Positions 43,537 to 54,873 of a DNA stretch of 64,000 nucleotides are shown in pieces. The stretch lies in contig JASJZH010000002.1 of assembly GCA_037178975.1 (NCBI GenBank), positions 62,001-126,000 on the forward strand, read 5' to 3'. This DNA is from Oscheius tipulae. Taxonomy: Eukaryota > Nematoda > Chromadorea > Rhabditida > Rhabditidae. How positions within the stretch are numbered: the stretch's first letter is position 1; each line of letters begins with the position of its first letter. The translations under genes were made by a program, and so were the position numbers. The notes below the pieces were generated by a model. The model had not been told where the DNA came from. It did no database searches and worked only from the letters and a program-made list of their open reading frames with translations.

Positions 43537-45909
43537 TTACTTCCAGTTCTGGAACCTATAAAAGTTCGAATGCATGAGAGCTGTAGCCGATATCAGATCA
43601 TCGATTCCTACTGTCTTCACGGGATATTTGCAGACGAGAACGGGCGTGAAGACGAAGACCACGTCGTCTCGGAGCCAGCTTGCAAGAGGACTGAAAAGAG
43701 CACTACTGTCCCCGATCTCTGTCTCTGTGTCTCTCTGTTTCTTCGTCTCTCTCTCTCTTTGTTTCTTCGCCTCTCTGTCTCTATATCTCTCAGTCTCTCT
43801 GTCTCTCGATCACTCTGTCTCACTGACCCTCTGACCCTCTCTCGCTGTCTGTTTGTTTCTGTGTCACTATATCTCTTTGTCTATCTCTGATCCCAAATAG
43901 ACTTACTTGTGAGGGTCGAAAGTATAGGTCTTTCCTAAGTGCTTGTCCAATGGGAAGGAGTGACTCATTCGAAGCTCGAGGACATCGGAAAGATGAGCTT
44001 CTTCCACATTGCAGGAGATCTTCCCCGCTATTCTGGCCCCGGCAGCCAGAGCTGCTGCCAAGTTTGACCAGTCAGTACCAACACTGACCTGAAGAAAAAG
44101 TGATAGATAGACAGAATCAAAGAATACCATAATATGGTACGTCATACAGTGGAAGTGAATCCTTTGTAGACGATGCTTGCTGTTCGCCGAGTTCGGATCT
44201 TTCGTATCCCTTCCGAAAGTCTTCATTAGCCAGAAGAGCATCTCCACAACCTTGTGAGGATGAGTTGTACCGGCCTGTATCGGATACTCATCCATGTAGG
44301 GTCCGCCAGTCATGTGACAAAGATACGCGAGCTCCTGTTCATTGATTCCTAACGAGTCAATGTGGGGAATAATCTAAAAGTTGGATTTTTCGAAAATGGA
44401 AAAGCACCTTTGTGACAAACAGAGTCAGAAATTCTCCATCTCCCAGACTTCTGCCAACTTCAAGATGAATGGGAACCTGGAAATCACTGTTTCTATCTCT
44501 CTGTTTCTCTGTTTCTTTGTCCTACTGCCAACTCACTTTTGGTGAAATCTGAAGGATATTCCTTCTCAACAGTTGCAGCTTGTCCATCCTGGCTTCTTTG
44601 TCCTAAACACCAGAAGTCTCCTTCGACTCTAGTCCACTAACCTGGTACTCAAGCAAATGCACTCCAGCAACGATAACTAGATCCGGTTTGAACTGACTGA
44701 CAGATTTGAAGAGCATCTCCATGACCAGCGTCGAACCACTGAACACGTCGTGACTGGTAATGAAGCTGCTACTGCCCGGAGAGACCCAATCCGCCAGTAT
44801 CTCTCCTTGTTTGTATTCTAGAATCACATGCAGCTCATCTTTGACTATCCGGGTCGAGTTGGCTCTTTTCACTGCTGGATGGAGGAGGGCCTGACTTCGT
44901 GGACCTATCGGCCCTACCAGGTAGACCTGAATTATTGGGATTTTTGGCGAAAACAGAAAAACCCAAACATCGCCTTAGACACGACTAGGGCGAGTTTCAG
45001 TGCTCTGCGAGTCGGGTCGAACCGAGCCGAAACCATTTTCAGCGCCCACCAGTAATCAGCCAGTTCGGGATCGCGGTTGTTTTTTTTTCATCTTGCGATG
45101 TTCTGCAAAGTCGTAGCATTTTTTTTCTGCTCTACAACTTTGCAGAACATTACAAAGTTAAAGATGTACCCTTGATCCCTAAATGGCTGATTTCTGTTGC
45201 GCACCTCTAGCGCTGAGTTTCAGTCAGCCCCCGCCTGGCCCGTGTCGCAGGGTGCTGAAAATCGGTCCGGACCGATCTTTTCCGAGATTAAGACGCAAGA
45301 ACCCACATCAGTAGCCGGGAAACTGGAGGCAATCCTCTCTGCCATGATGGCAGCATTTCCTCCGAGCTGTCGATGCGATTTTCTCGTCTTCTCGGCAGTT
45401 TTGACCAGGGTACTGAAGACGTCTGCCGACGTGACATATCTGGGCTTGAATTGTTTTCTCTCGATCCTAAAAACCAACCTCTCTGCAGCCGCTCCCTTCT
45501 GGAAGAAATAGGCAAAGGTCTCGTGGAGTTCTGGTAGGGAGTCTATGGTCTCGTGGCTCTTGGATTGATCACAAGTTGTGTTCAAGGACTCTATGAGTCG
45601 AACACCAGGCGCTACCAGATCCACATTGCAGTTGAATCTGGAGGAATTATTCGACTTACTCAAAAGTTAGAAGGCGCTGTTGTTTTCCAAATGTTTGAAC
45701 TGGCCACATACTTAACAGTTAGACAGCGCCGAAATTAATCTTTTCAACTTCGTTTTGTCTCTTCAAGAAAACACTCACCCTACGACGACCTTCTTGAAAG
45801 TCGAGCCAGGCTGTGTGATCTCGTCGTCCCAGGCCTGTCCCATCGCCTGCTCGATGGTCTGGGTGCTTCGATGATAATAGCTTCCGTTTATTCGACTGAA
45901 CGTTTCCAT
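43537..45909 (-). CDS. ADPGK: ADP-dependent glucokinase
   Basis: ADP-forming glucokinase of the ribokinase fold, ER-linked in animals. Exons: 45779-45909, from 45637 (GFNCNVDLVAPGVRLIESL; FFQKGAAAERLV; LGGNAAIMAERIAS), 44642-44862 (VKDELHVILEYKQGE; FKPDLVIVAGVHLLE), 44537-44602, 44408-44476, 44128-44373 (IDSLGINEQELAYL; RIHFHCMTYHIM), 43907-44088 and 43537-43690 (VFVFTPVLVCKYPVKTVGID). All joins after 44862 close in phase; the join between about 45285 and 44863 is unresolved. The catalytic Asp is kept, but the motif reads GIDD in place of GxGD. No ER signal is seen in this start, so an upstream exon may be missing. Minus-strand AATAAA at 43502. Confidence 0.88.
45095..45160 (+). repeat. Inverted repeat, TGCAAAGT palindrome family
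   Basis: ATGTTCTGCAAAGTCGTAG, a T-rich loop, then CTACAACTTTGCAGAACAT. It lies in the unresolved ADPGK intron and is the longest member of the palindrome family. Confidence 0.75.
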
Positions 45910-46332
45910 TTTGACAAAAAAATATGAAAGTCTTACCTATATAAAAAGGGAACAATGAAAAAGAATATGGACCATCGTAGCTGTCGATGGCATGGAGCGA
46001 ATAGTAGTCGTTCTGCTATCATAGCGAAAAAATTTTAGAAAAAATCTAGCGAGATGACCAGACGAAGGGCATGTTATTTTCTCCAGTCTCTCTTTCTCTC
46101 AATCGATTTCACCCTATTCTGCGCTCTTGAACCGATCAAAACAACAAACAACAAGATTTATAGATCTGAATTTTTGGATACGGTAGCTCGATACTACGTA
46201 CCTATTTTCACCAATGCGCTGCGGCTTCCAAGCTTTTTTAAGCTTCAAATCCTTATCGATTTCAGTGGAAAGCTGCTCTCTTTTCTATTTGCCATTTAAG
46301 TTGTTCTGGTGCATTAACTCTTCAGAAGGATC

Positions 46333-48519
46333 ATGTCAGCCCGGGATGCAATGGCAGCCATGCTCGACGAGCTCATGGGATCCAAAAGGAATCTGGATAT
46401 TGGAACTGATCTCACTGTGACGTATGATGTGAGTTTTTTTTTTCTAGAAAGAAAGTGAGACAGAAACAGAAACTTAACGAATTTTTCAGGATCCCCATAT
46501 ATGCCGGTACTACATCGCTGGCTACTGTCCTCACGAAATGTTTGTCAATACCAAAGCGGATCTCGGTAAGAACCCTTTAGAATTTTAAGGATTTGTGATT
46601 TAGGTGCCTGCCCAAAAATTCACGACGACCGGCTACGATTAGAGTACCCTACCAGTTCCTCTTTTGAGAAGATGGGATTTGAACAGGACTTTCTCCGGTT
46701 TTTGATCCGATTAGAGGAGGACAATCAGAGAAGAATCAAGAGGAACAAGGAAAAGTTGGGTCATACGGATATGATGGCACAGGTGGGGCATGAATTATAT
46801 TTTTGAAATCATGGCTTCAGAAACGAGAAGACGAAAGGATAGCAGGAATCAAGACAGAGCTGGCTCTGGTGGAAGCCGATATTCAGCGAGTGATGAAGGC
46901 TACCGAGGAAGCTGGAGCCAGAAATGATGTTACCACAACCTTGGCCTTGGTCAAACAGAGCGAAGTTCTGGAGCAGTCGAAGCAGGCTCTTATTTTGGTT
47001 AGTATTTTCTTTGAAGACCAGCTACCTAAGCTATATTTCACTTGGTCTCTCTGTCTCTCTATCTCCCTCTGGCATTGTCTTACTGTCTCTAGGTCCTCGG
47101 TAGCCTACTGTCCCTCTGTCCACTGTTCGTCTCCCTTATCCTGAAGACCATGCTTACTTGAGAAAAAGTCTTAATGCGTTCTGGTCGCGTCATACCTTCA
47201 GAATTTCAGTGCGGCGCCCAAAGCGCGCCGAAATGATACGGATGGGACTCTTGGTCTCAATGGCTTAGTGGTTAGCGTCATTGCTTGGGACGCGCACGCC
47301 GCCGAGGGTTCTTGGTTCGGATCTAACCAGATATCCAGCGTGACAAAAAAAGCCTATTTTCAGTACTAAAGGGGTATGAGGGCCTATTGTTCTACCAGTC
47401 TACGAGTTTTTGGGCTTGTATATGGGTATAGGTTGTTACTAAATATAAGTGAAAAACATGAGAATGTGTTATAAGTTTTTCTGTCTCTCTGTCTACATGT
47501 GTGTTTGGGTCTCGTTGTCTCCCTGTTTCTTTGTCTCTCTGCCTCATTGTCTCTCTGAGCAAAGTGAGAGTTCTCTTTTTAAGCAGCTACTTTACTTTGA
47601 CTTTTCCAGAAAATGGAAACACCTCCCGACATTGCCTTCTCCATCGCCCCCGCCCTGGCTCCGATGCTTCAGGAGGCTGAGAATCGACAGAAGGATGTGA
47701 GTTGCTCTCACATTCCGAACATTGTCTGTATTTTCAGGTCTGTGACGTGTGTGGCTCCATGCTGATCCGCAACGATGCCCAAGTGCGCGTGGAAGAGCAT
47801 CTGATGGGCAAGATGCACATGGGCTTCGCCAAAATTCAGGTTACAATCAAAGAGCTGAAGGTCAGTCGATTCGCCAAATTTTCAGAAATGATACGAAAAA
47901 ACTTTTTCATCTTTTGTGGGTCTCACAATCAATCTACACCTCTTGCCCTTCTAGAAGCCAAACAGGTACCTCAAATATTGAACACATTGGAGTCGAAAAA
48001 GTATATACATTTTCCATCGAAATTCAAACAAAATTGAACAGGTTCAAACAGCCATATTTTCTACGCTTCGGAAGCCAGACAGGTGCTCCTTATTTCCTCT
48101 ATTTTCCCATTGAACCGAAGCAAAGGACGTATTTCAGGAACGCTTCCGCAGACAATCGGAAGACAAAGAGAAGGAGAGGGACGAGAAAAGGAAGAAAAGG
48201 GAAGGCGAGCGAAGGTAAGTTTCTGTTTCTGTCTCTATGTTTCCATGTCTTTCTGTCTGTCTATCTCTCTGTCTCTCTGTTTCTCTGTTTATCTGTCTCT
48301 GTGCCTCTCTATCTCTGCCCCTCTCTGTCTCTTTAACTTCCTTTCTCTGTTTTCAGTTCCGACAGAGACCGATCTGACCGTCGCGACCGTGACAGAGACC
48401 GTGGTAGCCGTGGTGGTCGTGACCACCGCCACCGATCCAGATCTCGGGACCGCCGAGATCGTTCCCGTGACCGTCGCTCCGACCACCGTCGTGGAGATGA
48501 TCGAAGAAATCGTCGCTAG
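46333..48519 (+). CDS. LUC7L: LUC7-like U1 snRNP splicing factor
   Basis: U1 snRNP-associated protein that helps select 5' splice sites. Eight exons (46333-46428, 46490-46565, 46604-46782, 46821-46997, 47610-47696, 47738-47860, 48138-48214, 48357-48519) close to 325 residues. The start SARDAMAAMLDELMGSKRN is diagnostic. The first zinc finger is CRYYIAGYCPHEMF and CPKIHDDRLR; the second is CDVCGSMLIRNDA with EEHLMGKMHMGF. A coiled coil spans about 120-180. The C-terminus is an Arg/Asp/Ser tail (RDRRDRSRDRRSDHRRGDD). Introns 4 and 6 are long for this window. AATAAA near 48610. Confidence 0.93.
47245..47340 (+). repeat. tRNA-Ser-like relic
   Basis: ATGGCTTAGTGGTTAGCGTC (A-box), an extra arm-like region, and GTTCTTGGTTCGGATCTAAC (decayed B-box) in LUC7L intron 4. 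Confidence 0.5.
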
Positions 48520-48763
48520 ACGGGTATTTACGTCGAAGCTAAAATGAAGAGCTTTTTGTCGCTTCCAGACTCATTTACTCGCTTGAAGCATAAACTGTTT
48601 TCTGTTCATAATAAAACTGTTTTTTCTATTTTTTGATTATATTCAACTCAAGGCGGAAAACTCCTAGTTTTCTTCGAAGTGACAGTTTATTGCACCCTTG
48701 AGTGTTCAGATGACTATCCATTTTAAACCTTTCACTTCAACCCCTGATAAACTAATAAGGAGG

Positions 48764-48883
48764 ATGACCTCTAAAAATAGACTCTTGCCATTCTTGAATT
48801 ACGAGAAGTGTTTCAAAGAGAGCGATCTGGAAGGAATTGAAAAGATTGTCAGACGGAGAACACTGGATATTTCTGAGTCAGAG
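48764..48883 (+). CDS. Candidate first exon, unassigned
   Basis: 40-codon open segment starting ATG and ending SESE before a GTACAT donor. It may be the first exon of the SET-domain gene 2.2 kb downstream or a separate small gene. The next possible acceptor is near 48929, followed by an open but unrecognised segment (LPGFLDGTFLLRLLSLD) to about 49150. Nothing here matches a chromodomain. Confidence 0.3.
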
Positions 48884-49149
48884 GTACATTTTATGTGACA
48901 GTGGCAGAAACATACTGAGAACCATTCAGCTTCCCGGCTTTCTGGACGGTACTTTTCTTCTCCGACTTCTTTCTCTCGACTCTCCAAACACGGTCGGACT
49001 CTCAAGAGAGCTCGGAGCTGCTGTCACCAACAAAGTTCTCTGCGAACTGACAGAACACTACAGCAGAGAGATACTTCCTCCATATTCCATACGTTTCCTC
49101 GTTTTAGCTCTTCTCCTCACTTCTCCTCTCCCCCGACTATCACTTTCTT

Positions 49150-51071
49150 CTTCTTCAGTCATCTTCAGATGGAAATACCGCCCTCTCCACGGCTGCTCGT
49201 CACGAAAATTGGTCCTATTTGAAACAGTGAGTCATTCTCGGAGTCGGTGTAATTATCCTCGTTTGAAAGGCCATTATGGCGTAATTAATAGAATTATCAC
49301 GTCGCTTTTTCTGCAAAAGAAGACTTCATTTCCTAGCTATAATAGCATATTTTTTTACTGGCGGTCTCCTTGTCCTTGTCTAATCTTACCTACAGAATGG
49401 GTTCTGGAGAAACTCCATGTTTGCTACAATGAGGGCCAAGAGACTAAGTGGCGGAAACGTTTATGAGCACCTGATGTAATTGTGTCTGAAATGGCCCAGG
49501 ATGTAAGGAGGTGGTCATTTTTCTCGGGACAGAGACTTGGAAGGATCTTGAAAGAGCTGGTATTCTTCTCCTGTCTGTTAATAACTACCCTACATCCGTC
49601 CACATGTGCCGACCATTCACCAGTTCATTTCCTCCGAACTCTCCCAGGTCGGATCACAAGAATCCTGTTATTTATGCTCCTAGATTATCCAGAGAGATTT
49701 GCGCTATTTTCGAGCGATTCAGCAGATCTCTGCTCTGACACAGAGATTGCGAGACCGAGAGACAGAGAGATATTGATACAGAGACAGAGAGCCTCATTTT
49801 CTGTTCTTCTTTCTTCCTCATTTGTCCCTAAAGCGACCTCTCAGCCCTCCAGTCCCGTCTCGTCAATTTTACGAGTGTCAACAATGAGACATCCGACAAA
49901 GACAGGCCGGATTATACACCCATTTCGACAGCGGGTTCAGCTCCCATTGGCACGTCATTTCCGGACCATTGTTCCCTTCTTCTCCTCTAAAAAAGGGAAC
50001 ACGCACAAATCCCCGAAGGCTCCTCCCGATAATCGGCCTTTGGTGCGGGAAGGAGAGACCTCCTGGCTGAGTAATGTTCTACCCTTTCGGGCGGCTTCTT
50101 ATCCATTGTCGGGGCAAAAAGGGGAAAGGCTATTTGTTTACGTGGACGACACTTTGTTGGTCTCTTTTTAGGAGCCGAGAGAAGTGGACAACTTTCATTT
50201 GTCTTGGTTAGGGCAGATGGAAGACTGGAGAAGGAAGTGGTCGCACCCGTACCTTCTAGGTTCCTCACAATTTTGATGGACATCCTTTGTCCCCCTATTG
50301 CTTGGTTACGTGTCATTTGTATGTGGAAGCCATCTCTTGTTTTGGCAAATCATCCCCCTGACAAGTGTTGGGGCCTCTCTGCTCTTCCTGCCTCATTTCC
50401 ATCCAGTGTGAGAACAAATTTGTACCAATTTTATGCCTTCACGTCTCCTTGACAAGCATCCCCTTGCCGTAAATTGAGTTTCCTCCGGCCTTATTCAACT
50501 GTGAAACTTGTGAAGTGTCTTCTCCTGCAAGTGACAGAACTTTTTGAACCTATTATCCTATTTGGAGCATTGGGTACTTTGACAAAAACGACGAGACTGA
50601 AACAGAGACAGAGCATTCTCTGATGTCATGCTTATTCCCGTCTCCCGATATTCAATTCATTTCAGAAGTTTTACATTCACACGCTCTCTAAACTATGCGA
50701 GATAGAGGAGAGCCTCGGTGTCATCAATGCTAACTCTTGCGAACGAATAATTATAGCGACACGAGAGACTAGTGTCTCTCGTTCTCTCACTACTGGGCTC
50801 TGAGCGAGAGACGCTATTCCGTCATCAGCAACATGACCCATCCCTTCAATTGGGTAAATATTCAGTAGTTAGTCAGAGTCTAGACTTTCTAGTTTTGGCT
50901 ACGCAGGGTGATCCTTTTAAAGCCCATCCCCCTCTTCCATCAACTAGCTTTCACGCGTAGCCGGTCACACTCTTCTCCCACGAATATCGCTCGAATGGGG
51001 CTCTAGACTAAGCCTCAGATTCCATCCTTATGACGTTCACTCCCCCTTCCGATAAGCCTGAACTCTTTCAG
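49150..51071. other. 1.9-kb stretch without a supported exon
   Basis: Open frames of up to 229 codons occur (49482-50171) but have no family match, no plausible splicing, and low-complexity composition. It may be a large intron or 5' region of the SET gene. Confidence 0.35.
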
Positions 51072-52379
51072 TCTGCTGAAACATTTCGACTACCGTAGTG
51101 TGGATGTGGATATGCAGACAGGACATGACAGGAAAACTGTCAGGGAACTGTCAAAGTATGCGCCGCAGGATGTCAAGGTGACTTTGTTCAGTCTTAGGGC
51201 TCATGGATCGTTTAGGAAGCTTTCGATAATGCAGCCAGAATCGTACAATTCTCGAGGAACTTTGAGAGAAGAAGGATACTTTTAGAGTGAGTCTCTGTCT
51301 CTCTCACCGTTTAACAACCCTTTCCAGAGATCTTTCCCACGGCACCGAGCGTTTCCCGATCCGTGTAATTAACGATGTAGACGACGACTATCCAGCCAGA
51401 TTCACTTATTCCACGCGAGTTGTCGACAGAACAGGAATACTCAAGCAGCGAAAAACTGACCAAATGCTAGTGAATAAACAGCAAGAGAAGGCCTATAATC
51501 AAAAATTCAGATTTGCAATTGCCGCACAGGCTGTGAATTGGATTGCGAGTGCAGCAGTGGAGTCTACGATGAAGATGGTCGAGCTCGTTTGGACATGTTG
51601 GAGGCTCCTTTCCTAGAATGTAGCTCTGACTGTCTGTGTAACATGGCCTGTGGGAACAGAGTAGCCCAGAAAGGTGCCACTCACCCAGTTGAGGTGAGAG
51701 AGTCACCACATCTGCGCACATTCTTCAGGTCTTCCGAACCACGGATCACCGTGGCTGGGGAGTCCGGGCACTGTGCAAGATCAGGAAAGGGACATTTATT
51801 GGGGAATACACTGGGGAGCTTCTGACAGATTCTGATGCCAACAGACGGGTGGATAGCTACCTTTTCGAGACGTCCGTGGTAGGTCACCGAGACATTATGG
51901 GGACAAGAACAACGTTCCAGGGTGACCAAAACTACACTGTCGATGCCAGAGTCGTCGGAAACTTTACCCGGTACATCAATCACAGCTGTGATCCAAATTC
52001 CAAGGTCTGTATGGTGGTCTGGGACTGGCAGATCGAACAACTCAGTCATATTTGTATCTTTGCGGTCAAGGACATTCCCAAAGGGGAGGAGATCACAATT
52101 TCTTATGGAGAACATTGGTGGAGATCTAAGGTGGGTTGGGGAAAGAGTCAGATATACATAGAGAAGAGAGACAGAGTGACAGAGAGGCTGAGAGACAGAG
52201 GTAGAAGAACTGGTACCATACCTGAAGGAAAGTTTCAGATCTACGAGTTTCCCTGTCGCTGCAAGTCAGCTACCTGCGAGTTCACGGAAAGGAAGAGACA
52301 GGCTCTTTTGAGAAAACAAGCCGAGACAGCCTCTACGGCCTCCACCAGCTCCTACGACAGTGAACTCACCTCAGAGTAG
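51072..52379 (+). CDS. SUV39-type SET-domain histone methyltransferase, 5' end unresolved
   Basis: Exons 51072-51177, 51216-51286, 51328-51469, 51511-51693, 51729-52130 and 52239-52379 join in phase; the first begins in phase 2, so more sequence lies upstream. Pre-SET Cys cluster: CNCRTGCELDCECSSGVYD, then LECSSDCLCNMACGNRVAQ. SET: HRGWGVRALCKIRKGTFIGE, YTGELL, FTRYINHSCDPNSKV and GEEITISYG. Post-SET: CRCKSATC. These sites bind SAM and Zn, and NHSCDPN is intact, so H3K9-type methyltransferase activity is expected. An insert lies between VDSYLFETS and the YTVDA block. Whether it carries an N-terminal chromodomain cannot be told. The C-terminus is Thr/Ser-rich. Confidence 0.88.
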
Positions 52380-53442
52380 ACAGCCTTCGACCAATTTTTC
52401 GTACCAAAGTGAACGGGTTTTGTGCTAGGATTTCCTCCAAGATGAATGAAAGAATCCTTCTTCTTTGAGTACAATGTACCCCTCCCGTTGTTCCTGTTTT
52501 CCTAAATCCTTATCGTGGTCATGCTGGTACACGGTAGTCTACGCGACGGTCTTGATACAGCTTTGATGAGAATAACCGCTCGTTAAGGCTACAATGGCTA
52601 CGAAGAGACAAAGAGACAGTGGGAGAAAGGGAGCACTTTACTGACTACATTGTAGAGCGACCCTTTGAATTGTGGGCCCCAAAGCTACAGAGTAAAGCGA
52701 AAGCCATTAGTGGAGCTGTTGTCAAGTTCTATCTATTTTAAATTGTTCTCGCATCTGTCTGTGTGAGATAGTATGACACTGCGAACAGCGCCACAGAAAC
52801 TCGCGTGTTTTGTATTTGGAAGAGTCGGCAATGTGACAGCTATTTATGATCCGCCACGGATAGCAGCCATCTGTCGAAGATGGTGTCACGCTCAGTCTTC
52901 CCGGTTCTGAGTGCGATCCAGTGAATCCACAGCGGTGTTTGGTATAGTTCTTGGAGACCTTGAGGACCACTAAGGGAAGACTGATAGTACTCTATTCCAG
53001 AGCAAAAACATCATTTTCTGACAAAAGAAAAACTTTCAGACTCTCACTTTCGATAGTCGTCCGTTTATTTTTCAGGTACGCGTTCTGCAAGCTAATCCGA
53101 GGGAGGAGTATGCTCGACAAGAAGATTCTATTAGAGAAGAAGACTGCACTTCAACGTGAATATTTTCAATGACTGCAGGCGTAAAGGCCCTGTTTGCTAC
53201 CATGTAATGTGTTTGTAGCATGCTCAATTTGTGAAGTGACAGTGATAGTTGTACTTCTACGTGCCTTGTTGTTTCAAATGAGCACTGCAAGAGTTCCTAA
53301 GCTCCGAGACCTTTATCACTAAACGACTGTACCTCTAACCTTATCTAAGCGTGATTCACGACACGTATCGCTGCTTATGGCGTCATTTTTGAAGTCCATT
53401 TAAGGTGGGAGATCCCAAGTTCGAGGCACTAACACAGCACTA
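52380..53442. other. Gap without a recognised gene
   Basis: Spacer between the SET and DUF1248 genes. ORFs on both strands are short and unmatched; no repeat family recognised. Confidence 0.4.
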
Positions 53443-54873
53443 ATGGCTTTAGCTTCCACCTCCACTTCAATTGTCCCGCTCGAGTATACGGTAAGACTGC
53501 AAAGCATCCCCAAAGACTGGAGACACAGGTTCTTCACAAGGACACGTCAAACCTCTGGGATCAGCTGCGCCAGATCATGAGAGAGCAGAGGTACACGACC
53601 CAGGATCACGCATCCGTTGCTCTCATGCAAGAATTTCCCAACGTTCAGCCGGTTTTCGTTGTCAGACCCTCAGGTTTTAGCTTTTGTCTCTCTGGCTCAA
53701 CGTTCAATATTCCAGACAATCTTCTTATGGGAGCCTTGATCATTATCGAGACCGAGGAGGTCATATACGCGAACGTCTATGTGGTCCGAGAAGAATTCAG
53801 AGCTGCTGGATTCGGGGTGAAGATGGTCATGTCGTTCTTGACCAAAATGGCAGACAGTTTGGAGAAGAAGCCTCTGATTGCCAGATCAGTCAAGTCCATC
53901 TACCAGGTCTATCAAGGGCCACCGTTCCATGCCCAGCGTCTGTATGATCTCTACATCCACGAGTTTTCGTGTAAAGAGGAAATGAGAGAGTTTTTCCCTC
54001 GGAATTCAATGCTCAGAGGAAGCTTAGTCGTTGTTAAGGTAGTACGAGACAGAATTCTAATAGAAGTACTCTTAGAAAATGAACAAACAACAGTTCCTCG
54101 CTCTCTTGAAATACGATAAAATGGTTACGGGTGTGGACAGGTCACGATTTTTGCAAGAGTACTTTTCTATTGAATTTGTCACTGGTGAGTCGAGAGGAAC
54201 AGAGAAACATAGAGACAAAGAGGTAGAGAAATAGAGAGTCTGAGATACTGAGAGTGGGAGACATAGAGATAGGGAGACAGAAAAATATAGAGACAATAGG
54301 ACAGATAGAGAGACGAGAGCAAACCGGTGACTAATTTAGGCGTTGCACTTCTCTCCCCTACTGGCGCTGTAGTCGGTCTAGTCGGTGCTGTGCCAACTTT
54401 CGAGGACGGCCTCTACAAAATTGCACCTATCTTTGCCAGCAGTCCAGATGACGCCAGTCACCTCGTTCACGCCGTCCTGGAACAGGTACAGCATCCGGAA
54501 GCACACTTTGTCTTCCATAGAAGAACAGAATCCGCTGGAGACTGGTGTCAAAGAAGGAGTGAAGAGCTGGGAGTGAGTTGCAGCTTCTTATCCGCTAATA
54601 AGTACGATTTTAGAAACTTACAAAACATGTGAGTATCATGGCTCAGTCAACTCTTAACAGTGTTCGTTATGAAGAAAGATGTCGACCAGAGCTTATCTTT
54701 GCCCCGACTAACAGTCCTGTACATTTCGATGCATAAATGTTGCCTTTATCATCACGTTATTCAAATCTTTTATGTTTCGAACTCCAGTCCAACTCGACAT
54801 GTTCCCGGAGAGTCCATTAGAATTGCAAAAGAATTACTTCACGGTTCAGGTGGAGGCTGGGGGAAGCCATTAG
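53443..54873 (+). CDS. DUF1248/GNAT-like protein, nematode family
   Basis: Exons 53443-53490, 53529-53673, 53716-54038, 54094-54184 and 54340-54572 join in phase. A GNAT-type core is visible: LLMGALIIIETEEVIYANVY followed by VVREEFRAAGFGVKMVMSFL, the acetyl-CoA loop position being FRAAGFG. A second half has YDKMVTGVDRSRFLQEYFS and PTGAVVGLVGAV and GLYKIAPIFASSPDDASHLV, as in the C-terminal region of nematode DUF1248 proteins. The loop departs from the Q/RxxGxG/A consensus only modestly. The 3' end (54614-54873, ending YFTVQVEAGGSH) is uncertain. No substrate is known for the family. Confidence 0.7.

Noticed and set aside
49482-50171. 229-codon plus-strand open frame
   Set aside because: No start context, no similarity, no consistent codon use, and no splice partners; it lies in a stretch with no other coding evidence.
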